DNA from: Clostridia bacterium
Lineage (GTDB): Bacteria > Bacillota > Clostridia > Christensenellales > Aristaeellaceae
Length of the DNA: 64,000 bases
Assembly: GCA_017534885.1 (NCBI GenBank)
Contig: JAFXVR010000013.1
Coordinates: 36,260 to 100,259 of the forward strand
Reading direction: 5' to 3'
Below are positions 45,868-53,895 of the stretch, one piece after another. Each line of letters starts with the position of its first letter. The stretch's first letter is position 1. The translations under genes and the position numbers were made by a program. Under the pieces are notes generated by a model. The model had not been told where the DNA came from. It saw nothing but the letters and a program-made list of their open reading frames with translations, and did not search any database.

Positions 45868-47811
45868 ATGAAACGGACACTGGCGCTGATCGCGGCGCTC
45901 TGCCTTTGTCTCTGGGGCCTGGCCGCTCTGGCGGAGGAGGAGCTGCTGGACACGCTGCTGGAGGGCATTGAGGACTTTGAGGGCACAGAGCTGGAAACGC
46001 CCCCGGACGAGCCGCTGCTGCTCTCGGGCGACAGCGAAAGCGTGACGCTGGACGTCAGCCTGCTGCAGCGCTACGGCATCACCTATCAGGATCTGATGTC
46101 CACCCAGCGGACGACCTACCTGCCGGCGGCGGCCCTGAGCATCGCCACGGGCGAGCATTTCGGCTTTGTGCCCGAGGAGAGCAAGCTGGTCATTTACATC
46201 ATGAAGGAGGATTCCAGCCTCGACCTGTTTGAGGCCATCCTGAATTACGACACCGACGCGGTGTACCTCCTGCACTGGAATCCCGGCAGCACCACCGCCG
46301 TCTGCCAGAAGGGCCGCGGCATCGAGCGCTTCTACAACCTGAACGCCCAGGCCCTGCCCTACCTGACCCAGCTGGACGCGGCCACCCTGCCGGCCTACTA
46401 TCAGGAGCTGCGGGGCGGCGGCTACCAGGCTCTGCAGGTCGGCCGGGCCGCCTACCGGCTCTCGGAGGACAGGCAGCACATCTACATCAGCCGCCCCAGC
46501 GTGACCGGCGGCAGCGGCCAGCACACCATCGCCTACAACATTTACGACAGCGGGAGCAATCCCATCAACTATTTCTATTCCACCGAGGAGACCGTGGCGG
46601 CCTCGCCGGGCTGCGGCGGCCTGTTCAACGTGTTCATCGTGGTCTCGGACATCGTGACGGGCGAGAGCCTGACCCAGAACATCGGCTGGCAGCAGATCTC
46701 CTGGCCCCGGGCCAATGCGCTGACGGTGTCTCCGCTGGTCTTCGAGGTCTCCGCCAACGGCGAGTCCGTTTATGTGAACCGGCCCGACGTGGCCTGCGTC
46801 AGCGGAGAGGCTACCATCGCCTACAACCTCTACGATTCCCACGGAAATCCGGTCAACTACTTCTACTCCATCTCGCCCCGGGTGGCGGTGACCCCGGACT
46901 ATGGCGGACTCTTCAACGTGTTTGTGGTGGTGACCGACACCGTGACCGGCGAGCAGTCCGTGCAGGACGTGGGCTGGCAGACCCTGACCCGCGAAACCCT
47001 GCCCCAGGGCGTCTGCCGCGCCCTGCTCATCGGCCAGACATCGGTGCCCGGCTGCCAGAGCTCCCTGTCCTACCTGACGGACATCCAGAATATCGACGCC
47101 ATGCTCAAGAACATCAACGGCGGCGCCTACGCGGGCCACACCACCATGTACCGCGACCTGAGCCGGGCCCTGGTGCTGGCGAACATCGCCTCGGCCTACA
47201 GCGGGGCCGCCGCCGGGGACGTGTCCTTCTTCTACATCGGCACCCACGGCGTCAAGGATCGGCTGACGGGCAATACCGCCGACCAGGAGGGGGCGCTGGG
47301 CTGCGCGGACGGCAAATCGCTGAAGCTGAAGGATCTGGCGACCGCCCTCTCGAAGGCCAACCCGAACAACGAGGTCATCGTGCTGCTCTCCGCCTGCGGC
47401 TCGGGCGCGGCGATCAAGGACGGCAGCGGATCGGCCGCGCTGACCGCCCGGGACATCATCAGCGCCTTCGCCGCCTGCGACCCGGGGCTGACCGTCAAGA
47501 GCGCGGACAAGCGCCAGGAGCTGCGCAAGAACAAGTTCTACGTCCTCACCGCCGCGGACGTGTACGAGTCCTCCTGGTACTTCCCGGACGACTCCGCCGC
47601 CGGCTCCTTCATGGGTGTCTCCCTCTGCCAGGCCACGAGCCTCGAGGGCGGCTACTGCAAGGCGGACGCCAACCATGACCGGCAGATCACCTTTGAGGAG
47701 CTCTACGCCTTCATGTACGACTACTGCTACCGCGCCAGCGGCTATGCCGACGCCCGCCAGCACATGCAGCGCTGGCCGGAAAACTCGGACTGGGTGGTGT
47801 TCAGGTACTGA
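45868..47811 (+). CDS. Secreted caspase-like (clan CD) peptidase with Ig-like repeats
   Basis: 647 residues. Signal peptide to about residue 22, a region (50-190) shared with the protein at 61645, then two tandem beta-rich repeats (about 192-282 and 286-376), each ending VTGE...GW. The catalytic domain (about 385-647) begins RALLIGQTSVPG. It has the dyad H460 in FFYIGTHGVKD and C510 in VLLSACGSGAA, as in C14/C25-like peptidases. An EF-hand-like DANHDRQITFEE lies near the end. ATG at 45868 follows AAGGAGGG; the longer frame starts in the promoter. Metacaspase-like enzymes cut after basic residues, but specificity here is unread. The last 11 bases overlap the convergent EcsC gene. Confidence 0.82.
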   Translation: MKRTLALIAALCLCLWGLAALAEEELLDTLLEGIEDFEGTELETPPDEPLLLSGDSESVTLDVSLLQRYGITYQDLMSTQRTTYLPAAALSIATGEHFGFVPEESKLVIYIMKEDSSLDLFEAILNYDTDAVYLLHWNPGSTTAVCQKGRGIERFYNLNAQALPYLTQLDAATLPAYYQELRGGGYQALQVGRAAYRLSEDRQHIYISRPSVTGGSGQHTIAYNIYDSGSNPINYFYSTEETVAASPGCGGLFNVFIVVSDIVTGESLTQNIGWQQISWPRANALTVSPLVFEVSANGESVYVNRPDVACVSGEATIAYNLYDSHGNPVNYFYSISPRVAVTPDYGGLFNVFVVVTDTVTGEQSVQDVGWQTLTRETLPQGVCRALLIGQTSVPGCQSSLSYLTDIQNIDAMLKNINGGAYAGHTTMYRDLSRALVLANIASAYSGAAAGDVSFFYIGTHGVKDRLTGNTADQEGALGCADGKSLKLKDLATALSKANPNNEVIVLLSACGSGAAIKDGSGSAALTARDIISAFAACDPGLTVKSADKRQELRKNKFYVLTAADVYESSWYFPDDSAAGSFMGVSLCQATSLEGGYCKADANHDRQITFEELYAFMYDYCYRASGYADARQHMQRWPENSDWVVFRY

Positions 47812-48625
47812 GCCCCGTCCCCCGCAGCGCCTCCTTCAGCCGCACACAGCAGGGCTTGAAGGAGGTGAAGGTGAGGGCGCCGCTGATGACCCCGGCCACC
47901 ACGGGCACGGCCCGGCGGAAAAAGCCCGTGAAGACCTTCTTCGTCATGTGCACGCCGAACCACCTGGCGGCGCTCTTGCCGGCCTCGAAAGCCGCGCCTT
48001 TGGTCAGCGCCCCGGCCAGCAGCCGCGGGTCAGCGCCCTGTTTGAGAGAGTCGGCGAGACTCCGCAGGGCGCTTTTGCAGCCGTCGATATCGTACATCAC
48101 GCCGATGCAGAGGGTGAGCAGGCTGAGGGCTTCCGGTCCCGGCGCATCGTCCTTCTCCGGCAGGCCAATGTCCGGGAAGCCGTACAGATAGAGCAGCTTC
48201 TGGGCGGCCCGGAGCAGGAAGCCGTAATACTGGGCGATGTCCGAGGGAATGGTGGCGGCCATGGCGAAGCCGCCGGGCATGCCCAGGGCCGCTGAAATGC
48301 CCGAGACGCAGCCGCGCTCATAGGCGATGACGCCGTCGGCGAAGCGGTCGATGGCTTTTGCGGCGATGCCCGCCCGGGCCGGAGTGCTCTCAATCGCCCT
48401 GTCGATGACCTCGGCAGGATAGCGCCGGTGGAACTTCCCCCGCAGGAAGGCCTCGCGGCTGATCCGCACTCCCGGCACCCGCAGGCTGAGGATGATGCAG
48501 TCCTCCAGGTCGATCTCGCCGTTCCCGTTGACGTCCATCGCCCCGACCACCGCGTCCGAAACGCTTTTCGCCGCTCCGCTGACGGCCTCGCTCAGGCTGA
48601 AGGCGGGGTGTTTTGGGTTGTTCAT
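47801..48625 (-). CDS. EcsC-like protein with EF-hand-type loop
   Basis: 274 residues. The central part (PGGFAMAATIPSDIAQYYGFLLRAAQKLLYLYGF) matches the EcsC family of membrane-associated proteins. An N-terminal loop DVNGNGEIDLEDC fits a Ca-binding EF-hand/dockerin-like site. Possible short hydrophobic segments, no signal peptide. Function unknown. It is convergent with the peptidase gene, with an 11-base overlap. Confidence 0.7.
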   Translation of the reverse strand: MNNPKHPAFSLSEAVSGAAKSVSDAVVGAMDVNGNGEIDLEDCIILSLRVPGVRISREAFLRGKFHRRYPAEVIDRAIESTPARAGIAAKAIDRFADGVIAYERGCVSGISAALGMPGGFAMAATIPSDIAQYYGFLLRAAQKLLYLYGFPDIGLPEKDDAPGPEALSLLTLCIGVMYDIDGCKSALRSLADSLKQGADPRLLAGALTKGAAFEAGKSAARWFGVHMTKKVFTGFFRRAVPVVAGVISGALTFTSFKPCCVRLKEALRGTGLST

Positions 48626-48664
48626 GAAATGGGTACCTCCGGAAAGTTTGCTGATGCCGCGCCT

Positions 48665-49078
48665 TCAGGATGGGGGCTGCTTCTTCTTCCCTCCATCCAG
48701 CCGCATCATGGCCAGGAAAAGCCCGAGGGCGCCCGCGACAGTGCCGCTGAAGAGGCGCAGGCCGGTGAAGGGGTAGATGGTGTAGCCGCCGAACTTGCGG
48801 GTGATGACGACCTGCTGGCCGACGGTGAGGGGTTCGGCGGGGCGGGGGTAATTCACGGAGACGGTCTGTGTGCTGCCGGCGGCGTCGGTGAAGGTGACCG
48901 TCAGGGGCACAACGGTATAGCTGTAGGAGCGGCCCCGGCGGGACCGGCTCTGGACGCTCTTCGGCCAGCCCACGGAGGTGATGGACGCCGTCCAGCGCGG
49001 CTGCACAAAGGTATAGACAAAAGCGCCGGCGCAGAGGGTGAACACCAGCAGAATCGTGATCCAGGCGCTGCGTTTCAT
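48665..49078 (-). CDS. DUF3592-like membrane protein
   Basis: 137 residues, helices at the N-terminus (8-28) and near 108-125 with a beta-rich domain between (SYSYTVVPLTVTFTDAAGSTQTV), the layout of DUF3592 proteins. Function unknown. ATG at 49078 with AGAGGT. It lies 39 bases ahead of the EcsC-like gene and shares its promoter. Confidence 0.65.
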   Translation of the reverse strand: MKRSAWITILLVFTLCAGAFVYTFVQPRWTASITSVGWPKSVQSRSRRGRSYSYTVVPLTVTFTDAAGSTQTVSVNYPRPAEPLTVGQQVVITRKFGGYTIYPFTGLRLFSGTVAGALGLFLAMMRLDGGKKKQPPS

Positions 49079-49120
49079 ATAGACCTCTATACCTCGCTGA
49101 TTGCTTCATGATCCGCACCC

Positions 49121-49149
49121 ATGATACCATGGGCCGGGCGGGTTTGCAA
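49121..49149 (-). promoter_or_regulatory. Promoter of the DUF3592/EcsC pair
   Basis: On the minus strand TTGCAA (49149-49144), 17-bp spacer, TATCAT (49126-49121). Confidence 0.75.
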
Positions 49150-49266
49150 GCAGTTTCCCCATCGGCGGGGCGGTTCATCCGGGCGCCTTTTCAGATGCCT
49201 TCTGCGCGGCCTGCGGGTTTTTCCTGCACCCTGATTGGATGCGCTGGCTGCAGACGGGCATGGTTT

Positions 49267-49385
49267 GATTCGGATGTCAAAAGGCCGCTTTCATGAACTG
49301 AGCCACGACTGGTTGTGGAAGACAGCGGAAATCACCACAACCAGTCGTGGCTCCAAGGTTGAAAGCGCCCTTTTGTCACCCTTAC
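49267..49385 (+). mobile_element. 119-bp hairpin element, copy 4 (consensus)
   Basis: Identical to copy 6. It has a perfect 8-bp direct repeat CATGGTTT on both sides (49259-49266 and 49386-49393). The inner stem of 17 bp closes a 16-base loop. It lies in the 416-base divergent gap between the DUF3592 gene and the small secreted protein. Confidence 0.95.
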
Positions 49386-49410
49386 CATGGTTTACAGCGG
49401 GCCGCCTTTT

Positions 49411-49438
49411 CATTTTGTCAGCCGAAGTGGACAAAATG
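49411..49438. promoter_or_regulatory. 9-bp inverted repeat upstream of the small secreted protein
   Basis: CATTTTGTC and GACAAAATG, perfect, 10 bases apart. Placed 57 bases before the start codon; a candidate operator. Confidence 0.5.
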
Positions 49439-49494
49439 CGCCGCGTGATCTGCTATCCTCTTTGCGCAGTATACTGCAGAAAGGTGGGATTCGC

Positions 49495-49935
49495 GTGAAT
49501 CGGAATTGGTGTGTCAGGGCTTTGGCCAGCCTTCTCCTGCTGGTCATGATGCTCAGCGTGGCTGCGGCGGAGGATATCGACCTTGCGAAGTTCAGCGACG
49601 GTGAAATCATCGCGCTGATGAAGAAGGTGACAGAGGAGGTGGCGCGGAGGGGCATCGAAAAGACCGCGACGCTGCCCAAGGGGACGTATACCGCGGGCGT
49701 TGACCTCCCGGCGGGCAAGTATATATATACCTGTCTGGCCAAGGGCAATGACTGGGGCAATGTGACGGTCTATTCTGATCAGGGCAAGGGCCGGCAGCTG
49801 CTGTGGAATGTGGTCAGCGCCCCTGAAGAGGGTGAAACGCCGGACACCCTCTACATTACCCTGAGCGAGGGCGACCAGCTGAAGTCCGGCGTGCCGTTCA
49901 GCCTGACGGTGGTGGCGGGGGTTGTGTTCAAATAA
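49495..49935 (+). CDS. Small secreted protein with a PAG-Y module
   Basis: 146 residues. N-terminal signal peptide ending VAAAEDI, then one beta-sandwich module with LPKGTYTAGVDLPAGKYIY. The G-x-Y-x-x-G-x-D-x-P-A-G-x-Y pattern recurs three times in the protein at 61645-63750, so both carry the same exported domain. GTG start at 49495 after AAAGGTGGG; the frame from 49387 begins in the 119-bp element's flank. Function unknown. Confidence 0.75.
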   Translation: MNRNWCVRALASLLLLVMMLSVAAAEDIDLAKFSDGEIIALMKKVTEEVARRGIEKTATLPKGTYTAGVDLPAGKYIYTCLAKGNDWGNVTVYSDQGKGRQLLWNVVSAPEEGETPDTLYITLSEGDQLKSGVPFSLTVVAGVVFK

Positions 49936-49946
49936 GGGAAACCGGG

Positions 49947-49972
49947 GGCGCCGCGCAAAACCGGCGCCTTTT
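49947..49972 (+). terminator. Terminator after the small secreted protein
   Basis: Stem GGCGCCG with CGGCGCC, then TTTT. Confidence 0.65.
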
Positions 49973-50026
49973 CCGTTCGCGAAAAAAACACGCGCTGTTA
50001 TAGAGGCAGGAAAGGAGGCCATCATC

Positions 50027-50257
50027 ATGCCCTATAACAGCAAAGCGTTCGGGATTGTCATCTCCCGCCTGCGCGTCCGCAAAGGCCTGACCCAGGAGGC
50101 CGCGTCCGGCCTGGCCGGCATCGCCCGAAGTCACCTTGCCATGCTGGAAAACGGCAGGAAGACCGTGCGGCTGGACACCCTCTGGCGGCTCGCGGAAACC
50201 TTGGGCGTCAGCGCCAGCGAGCTGGTGAGGCTTGTGGAAGAAGAAAGCAGGGGATGA
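50027..50257 (+). CDS. Small XRE-family regulator
   Basis: 76 residues, almost only a helix-turn-helix: ISRLRVRKGLTQEAASGLAGIARSHLAMLENGRK. The ATG at 50027 has AAAGGAGG. Target unknown. Ends 57 bases before the rplL stop, with a shared terminator hairpin between. Confidence 0.82.
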   Translation: MPYNSKAFGIVISRLRVRKGLTQEAASGLAGIARSHLAMLENGRKTVRLDTLWRLAETLGVSASELVRLVEEESRG

Positions 50258-50263
50258 GGGAAC

Positions 50264-50300
50264 AAAAAAGGAGCCGCCCTCCAAACGGGGGACGGTTCCT
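50264..50300 (-). terminator. Bidirectional terminator between the XRE gene and rplL
   Basis: Stem GGAACCGTCCCCC with GGAGGGCGGCTCC (G-U tolerant), with TTTTTT on the minus side and TCTTTT on the plus side. The stronger T-run serves rplJL. Confidence 0.82.
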
Positions 50301-50313
50301 CTTTTCAGCCAGA

Positions 50314-50685
50314 TTACTTGATTTCGACGGTGGCGCCGACTTCCTTGAACTTGGCGGCGATCTTCTCGGCCTCTTCCTTGGAGACGGCTTCCTTGATGGT
50401 CTTGGGGGCGGACTCGACGATTTCCTTGGCTTCCTTCAGGCCCAGGCCCTCGACGACCTCGCGGACGGCCTTGATGACCTTGATCTTCTCGCTGCCGGCT
50501 TCCTTCAGCACGACGTCGAATTCGGTCTTCTCTTCCTCAACGGGGGCAGCAGCAGCAGCCGCAGCGCCGCCGGCCACAGCGATGGCGCCGGTCACGCCGA
50601 ACTTCTCCTTCAGCGCGTCCACCAGCTCCTTGACTTCCATCAGGCTCATCTTTTCGATGGCTTCAATGATTTCCTGAATGCCCAT
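50314..50685 (-). CDS. rplL: Ribosomal protein L7/L12
   Basis: 123 residues, full length. N-terminal dimerisation domain ([20 protein letters not shown]), Ala-rich hinge, and the C-terminal factor-binding domain with [26 protein letters not shown] before the ATG. It follows rplJ by 62 bases. No rpoB follows. Confidence 0.97.
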   Translation of the reverse strand: MGIQEIIEAIEKMSLMEVKELVDALKEKFGVTGAIAVAGGAAAAAAAPVEEEKTEFDVVLKEAGSEKIKVIKAVREVVEGLGLKEAKEIVESAPKTIKEAVSKEEAEKIAAKFKEVGATVEIK

Positions 50686-50747
50686 GATTATACCTCCATC
50701 AATGATTCGGTTGATTGAATTGCGCGGCGCTCAGGCCGCTGAGGCCA

Positions 50748-51248
50748 TCAGGCGGCCTCCTTCTTTTCGACGATCTCGTTCAGCACGGCCACCAGGGCGG
50801 TCATCGGAGAATTCAGGCAGCCGACGATCATGCTCATCATCTCGTCGCGGCCAGGCATCTTCGACAGGGCTTCCATGGTCGCAGCGTCGGCGGCTTTGCC
50901 GTCCATCACGCCGCCCATGATCTTCAGGCACTGCAGCTTGTTCTTCTCGATGAAGTTCGCCACCGCCTTGGGCCCGGACACCGGATCCTTCTTGCCGAAA
51001 ACAAAGGCGTTGGGGCCGTTCAGCAGGTCGTCCAGACCGGAGACGCCAATCTGCTCCAGGGCCAGCTTCACCAGGCGGTTCTTGTAGACGCAGTAGTCCA
51101 CATCGCTCTCCCGGCACTGCTTGCGCAGGGCGGTGTCATTATCCACGGTCAGGCCGGAATAGCTCACGATCATCACGGACTCCGCATTGCGCAGCTTCTC
51201 GACGATCTCAGCGACCTTTTCCACCTTCAGTTCGCGGTTCTTGCTCAT
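50748..51248 (-). CDS. rplJ: Ribosomal protein L10
   Basis: 166 residues. N-terminal rRNA-binding domain (VEKVAEIVEKLRNAESVMIVSYSGLTV) and the C-terminal helix that carries L7/L12 dimers. GGAGGTG before the ATG. Expression is controlled by the L10(L12)4 complex through the leader just upstream. Confidence 0.97.
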   Translation of the reverse strand: MSKNRELKVEKVAEIVEKLRNAESVMIVSYSGLTVDNDTALRKQCRESDVDYCVYKNRLVKLALEQIGVSGLDDLLNGPNAFVFGKKDPVSGPKAVANFIEKNKLQCLKIMGGVMDGKAADAATMEALSKMPGRDEMMSMIVGCLNSPMTALVAVLNEIVEKKEAA

Positions 51249-51409
51249 TTCTGTTTACACCTCCTCAATGGCTTGGAGTAAAAGAGAACCCTTGCGCGCA
51301 GACGCAAGGGAGAGCATTACACTGTCCATTACGCCTCGGCAGGCGGGGTCGCCCCACTTTGAGCCCCGGAGGGCACCGGCTGTCTACAGCACAGGTTTCT
51401 TTCAAAACC
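51249..51409 (-). promoter_or_regulatory. L10 leader (autoregulatory mRNA element)
   Basis: The transcript contains TGTAGACAGCCGGTGCC and later CCTGCCGAGG, the two conserved parts of the kink-turn/L10-binding fold known from Firmicutes rplJL leaders. Next to the gene an attenuator hairpin CCCTTGCG/CGCAAGGG is followed by TTCTCTTTT. L10(L12)4 binding would favour termination. Confidence 0.85.
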
Positions 51410-51415
51410 TCGGGT

Positions 51416-51444
51416 ATTGTAACACATCAAACAGGAGGCGTCAA
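51416..51444 (-). promoter_or_regulatory. rplJL promoter
   Basis: On the minus strand TTGACG (51444-51439), 17-bp spacer, TACAAT (51421-51416). Confidence 0.88.
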
Positions 51445-51493
51445 GGGGTGGCGAAGGAAAAATTCATGCGGAAGGCGCGGAAGAAGACCAGCT

Positions 51494-52447
51494 TCACCCC
51501 AGCCGGGAGAGCACTTCGGCCATCTCGGGCACGCTGGTGATGCCGCCGTGCTTCTGGGTGGAGAGGCTGGCAGCGGTGCAGGCGAAGGCGGTGATGGCCC
51601 GCAGGTCGTCCCCGGTCAGGTCGGCGGGAGCTTTGTGCAGGCTGAGGAAGCGGCTCATGGCGCTGCCGCCGAAGATGTCCCCCGCGCCGGTGGTGTCCAC
51701 GGGGCGGATGCCCAAGGGGGAGGGCACGGTGACGGCGGCCTTCGCGTTGGCGGTATGGCAGCCCCTGGGGCCGAGGGTGGCGTAAACCAGGGAGACATCG
51801 TACTCCTCCAGCAGAAGCCGGGCGCCCTGCTCGGGGCTCATGCCCCAGAGCCAGCGGATCTCCTCATCGCTGATCTTGACAATGTCCGCCTGATGCAGGC
51901 TCCAGTCGATGGCGCTGCGGGCGGCGTCCTCGCTGGGCCAGAGGGGTTTGCGCAGGTTGGGATCCAGGCTGATGAGCGCGCCGTGGGACCTGGCGAGGGA
52001 GATGGCCCGGCGAGTGGCCGAGGCGGCGGGCTCGTCGGTCAGGGAGAGGGTGCCGAAGTGGAAGACCCTGCAGTCCGACAGGAGGCTTTCGTCCACCTCC
52101 TCTGGGCGCAGGCGGGTGTCCGCGCCGGGCTTGCGGGCAAAGCTGAAATCGCGGTTGCCCGAGGCGTCCAGAGACACGAAAGCGAGGGTGGTGAACCAGG
52201 CGGGATCCGCCACCACGCCACGGGTGTCGATGCCGGCGCCCTTCAGGGTGCTGACCAGGAGGCGGCCGAACATGTCGTCGCCCACCTTGCCGATCATGGC
52301 GGTGGAGCAGCCATACTTGTTCAGCGCCGCCAGGAAATTCCCCGGCGCGCCGCCCGGATTGGCGGAAAGGGTCGGATAACCGGCTTCATTCACCGAAACC
52401 GGCGCGAAATCGATCAGCAGCTCGCCCAGCGCGACAACGTCAAACAT
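51494..52447 (-). CDS. PfkB-family fructokinase-like sugar kinase
   Basis: 317 residues. PfkB family motifs: GGAPGNFLAALNKYG at the N-terminus and VDTTGAGDIFGG (catalytic Asp) at the C-terminus. It is like ScrK/fructokinase, phosphorylating fructose to the 6-phosphate. Fructose is released by the two GH32 enzymes nearby. ATG with CCGGAGG. Downstream of the LacI gene in the same direction. The 78 bases between them hold a degenerate GAACAGT-AACAG repeat. Confidence 0.85.
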   Translation of the reverse strand: MFDVVALGELLIDFAPVSVNEAGYPTLSANPGGAPGNFLAALNKYGCSTAMIGKVGDDMFGRLLVSTLKGAGIDTRGVVADPAWFTTLAFVSLDASGNRDFSFARKPGADTRLRPEEVDESLLSDCRVFHFGTLSLTDEPAASATRRAISLARSHGALISLDPNLRKPLWPSEDAARSAIDWSLHQADIVKISDEEIRWLWGMSPEQGARLLLEEYDVSLVYATLGPRGCHTANAKAAVTVPSPLGIRPVDTTGAGDIFGGSAMSRFLSLHKAPADLTGDDLRAITAFACTAASLSTQKHGGITSVPEMAEVLSRLG

Positions 52448-52525
52448 GGCATACCTCCGGAAGAGAACAGTAAACAGAGGACAGTGAACAGTGGACGGGA
52501 GCGGTTCCGGCTGAAGGGCGGAGGC

Positions 52526-53512
52526 TCACTCCCTCGTCGTGCCTCCGTAGGCGTACGATACCGGGAGGCAAATCAGCGAAGGCACCGTGGAGAGATGTTT
52601 TGACAGGACGGTGCTGACGCAGGCCTCGGCGATCTCCTGCACGGGCTGGACGATGGTGGACACAATGTAGCCCTGGGTGCCGAACATCCGGATGCCGTCA
52701 AAGCCGATGACCTGCACATCCCGGGGCACGCGCACGCCCATGCGGCGCAGGGACTGGATGATCTGCCAGGCCAGCATGTCCGTGCCCAGGAAGAGGCCGT
52801 CGAAGGCCAGCCTGCCGTTCTCCATGTGGTCGGCGAGGAAGCGCTCGAACTCGCTGAAGGGCGCACCGTCCTCAAGGGTTTTCAGCTCGAAGGACAGGCC
52901 CAGTTCCACGCAGGCGCTGACGAAGCCGTCCTTGCGCTTGCTGGGCTCGTTGGTGAGCGCCGAGCCGACGCGCATGAAGGCCACCCGCCTGCAGCCCAGT
53001 TCATGCAGCTTTTTCGCGGCTAAGTATCCGCCGGAAAAGTTGTCGGAGGCGACGCAGGGCACGCTGACGGAGAAGAAGCGGTCGATGGTGACGAAGGGAA
53101 TGTCCGAGGGGATGACCAGGTTGGGGTTGTAGGTCAGGGCGATGATGCCGTCGGCCCGGTTCTGCCGCACCATCTGGATGAACTCATCCTCCCGGCTCTG
53201 GTCGTACTCGGTGAAGCACAGGGCCATGCGGTAGTTGCGCTTGTCCAGCTCCAGGTTGATGTGGTGCACCAGCAACCCGAAATAGGGGTTGATCGTGTTG
53301 GGGATGATCAGGGCGATGAAACCGGTGCGGTCGCTGCGCAGGGCGCGGCCGGTGGCGTTGTAGCGGTAGCCCAGGCGCTCGATGGCCGCCTCCACCTTCT
53401 GGCGGAAATCTGCGCCCACCGCCTCGCCGTTGATTACACGCGAAACAGTGCCCAGCGCCACCCCGGCCTCCCGGGCTACATCCGCCATGGTAGGCGCGCT
53501 CCTGCCCTTCAT
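52526..53512 (-). CDS. LacI-family repressor
   Basis: 328 residues. Helix-turn-helix TMADVAREAGVALGTVSRVING, hinge, then a periplasmic-binding-protein-like sensor domain (FIALIIPNTINPYFG...). The sensor points to a sugar ligand. ATG at 53512 with GGAGGGA; the frame from 53578 runs into the promoter. Five ATGAAACG-type sites lie in the divergent region, so it likely represses itself and the ABC-GH32 locus. Confidence 0.92.
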   Translation of the reverse strand: MKGRSAPTMADVAREAGVALGTVSRVINGEAVGADFRQKVEAAIERLGYRYNATGRALRSDRTGFIALIIPNTINPYFGLLVHHINLELDKRNYRMALCFTEYDQSREDEFIQMVRQNRADGIIALTYNPNLVIPSDIPFVTIDRFFSVSVPCVASDNFSGGYLAAKKLHELGCRRVAFMRVGSALTNEPSKRKDGFVSACVELGLSFELKTLEDGAPFSEFERFLADHMENGRLAFDGLFLGTDMLAWQIIQSLRRMGVRVPRDVQVIGFDGIRMFGTQGYIVSTIVQPVQEIAEACVSTVLSKHLSTVPSLICLPVSYAYGGTTRE

Positions 53513-53550
53513 GGGTCTCCCTCCGTTTCCGGTCTGATTGCACACTGATC

Positions 53551-53591
53551 TGTTCATGAACAATTCTACCATTTTCATGAAACGATGTCAA
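53551..53591 (-). promoter_or_regulatory. lacI-type gene promoter with operators
   Basis: On the minus strand TTGACA (53591-53586), 17-bp spacer, TAGAAT (53568-53563). The spacer holds TCATGAAACG-like half-sites, and a perfect palindrome TGTTCATGAACA (53551-53562) follows the -10. Autoregulation is likely. Confidence 0.85.
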
Positions 53592-53650
53592 GAACAAATT
53601 CATCATCAGCCAATCAGGAAGCAGAGGAAAACCGCACGGTATAAAACGAT

Positions 53651-53776
53651 TCATGAAACGTCTCCGCCTGAAAGCCTTGCTATATATGGGCTGAAGGCAG
53701 AGGCTGAATATGGGACAACTGCAATAATATGTATCTGATACCATAAATATGGCAACTCGCACATGAAACTTTCATG
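53651..53776. promoter_or_regulatory. Two further repressor-site candidates
   Basis: TCATGAAACG at 53651-53660 and the perfect CATGAAACTTTCATG at 53762-53776. Together with the sites at either promoter they could allow looping between the divergent genes. The bases between them show no gene. Confidence 0.7.
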
Positions 53777-53796
53777 AACAAAAGTTCAAAAACGGG

Positions 53797-53825
53797 TTGA
53801 CAAAGCCCGACTCGTGTGCTATTCT
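53797..53825 (+). promoter_or_regulatory. Promoter of the fructan importer operon
   Basis: TTGACA (53797-53802), 17-bp spacer, TATTCT (53820-53825). Confidence 0.88.
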
Positions 53826-53835
53826 GATACCGATA

Positions 53836-53853
53836 TCATGAAACGTTTCATGA
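53836..53853. promoter_or_regulatory. LacI-family operator at the transcription start
   Basis: TCATGAAACGTTTCATGA, an 18-bp perfect palindrome 11 bases after the -10 box, ideal for blocking initiation. Confidence 0.92.
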
Positions 53854-53895
53854 TGAACTGACGAGCTGAGGAGCGAGCAGACAGGAGGAATGCTT

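Noticed and set aside
49267..49385. 119-bp element as a tRNA, riboswitch or simple terminator
   Set aside because: No cloverleaf or known aptamer is seen, there is no U-run, it occurs in both orientations, and it is bounded by target-type direct repeats.
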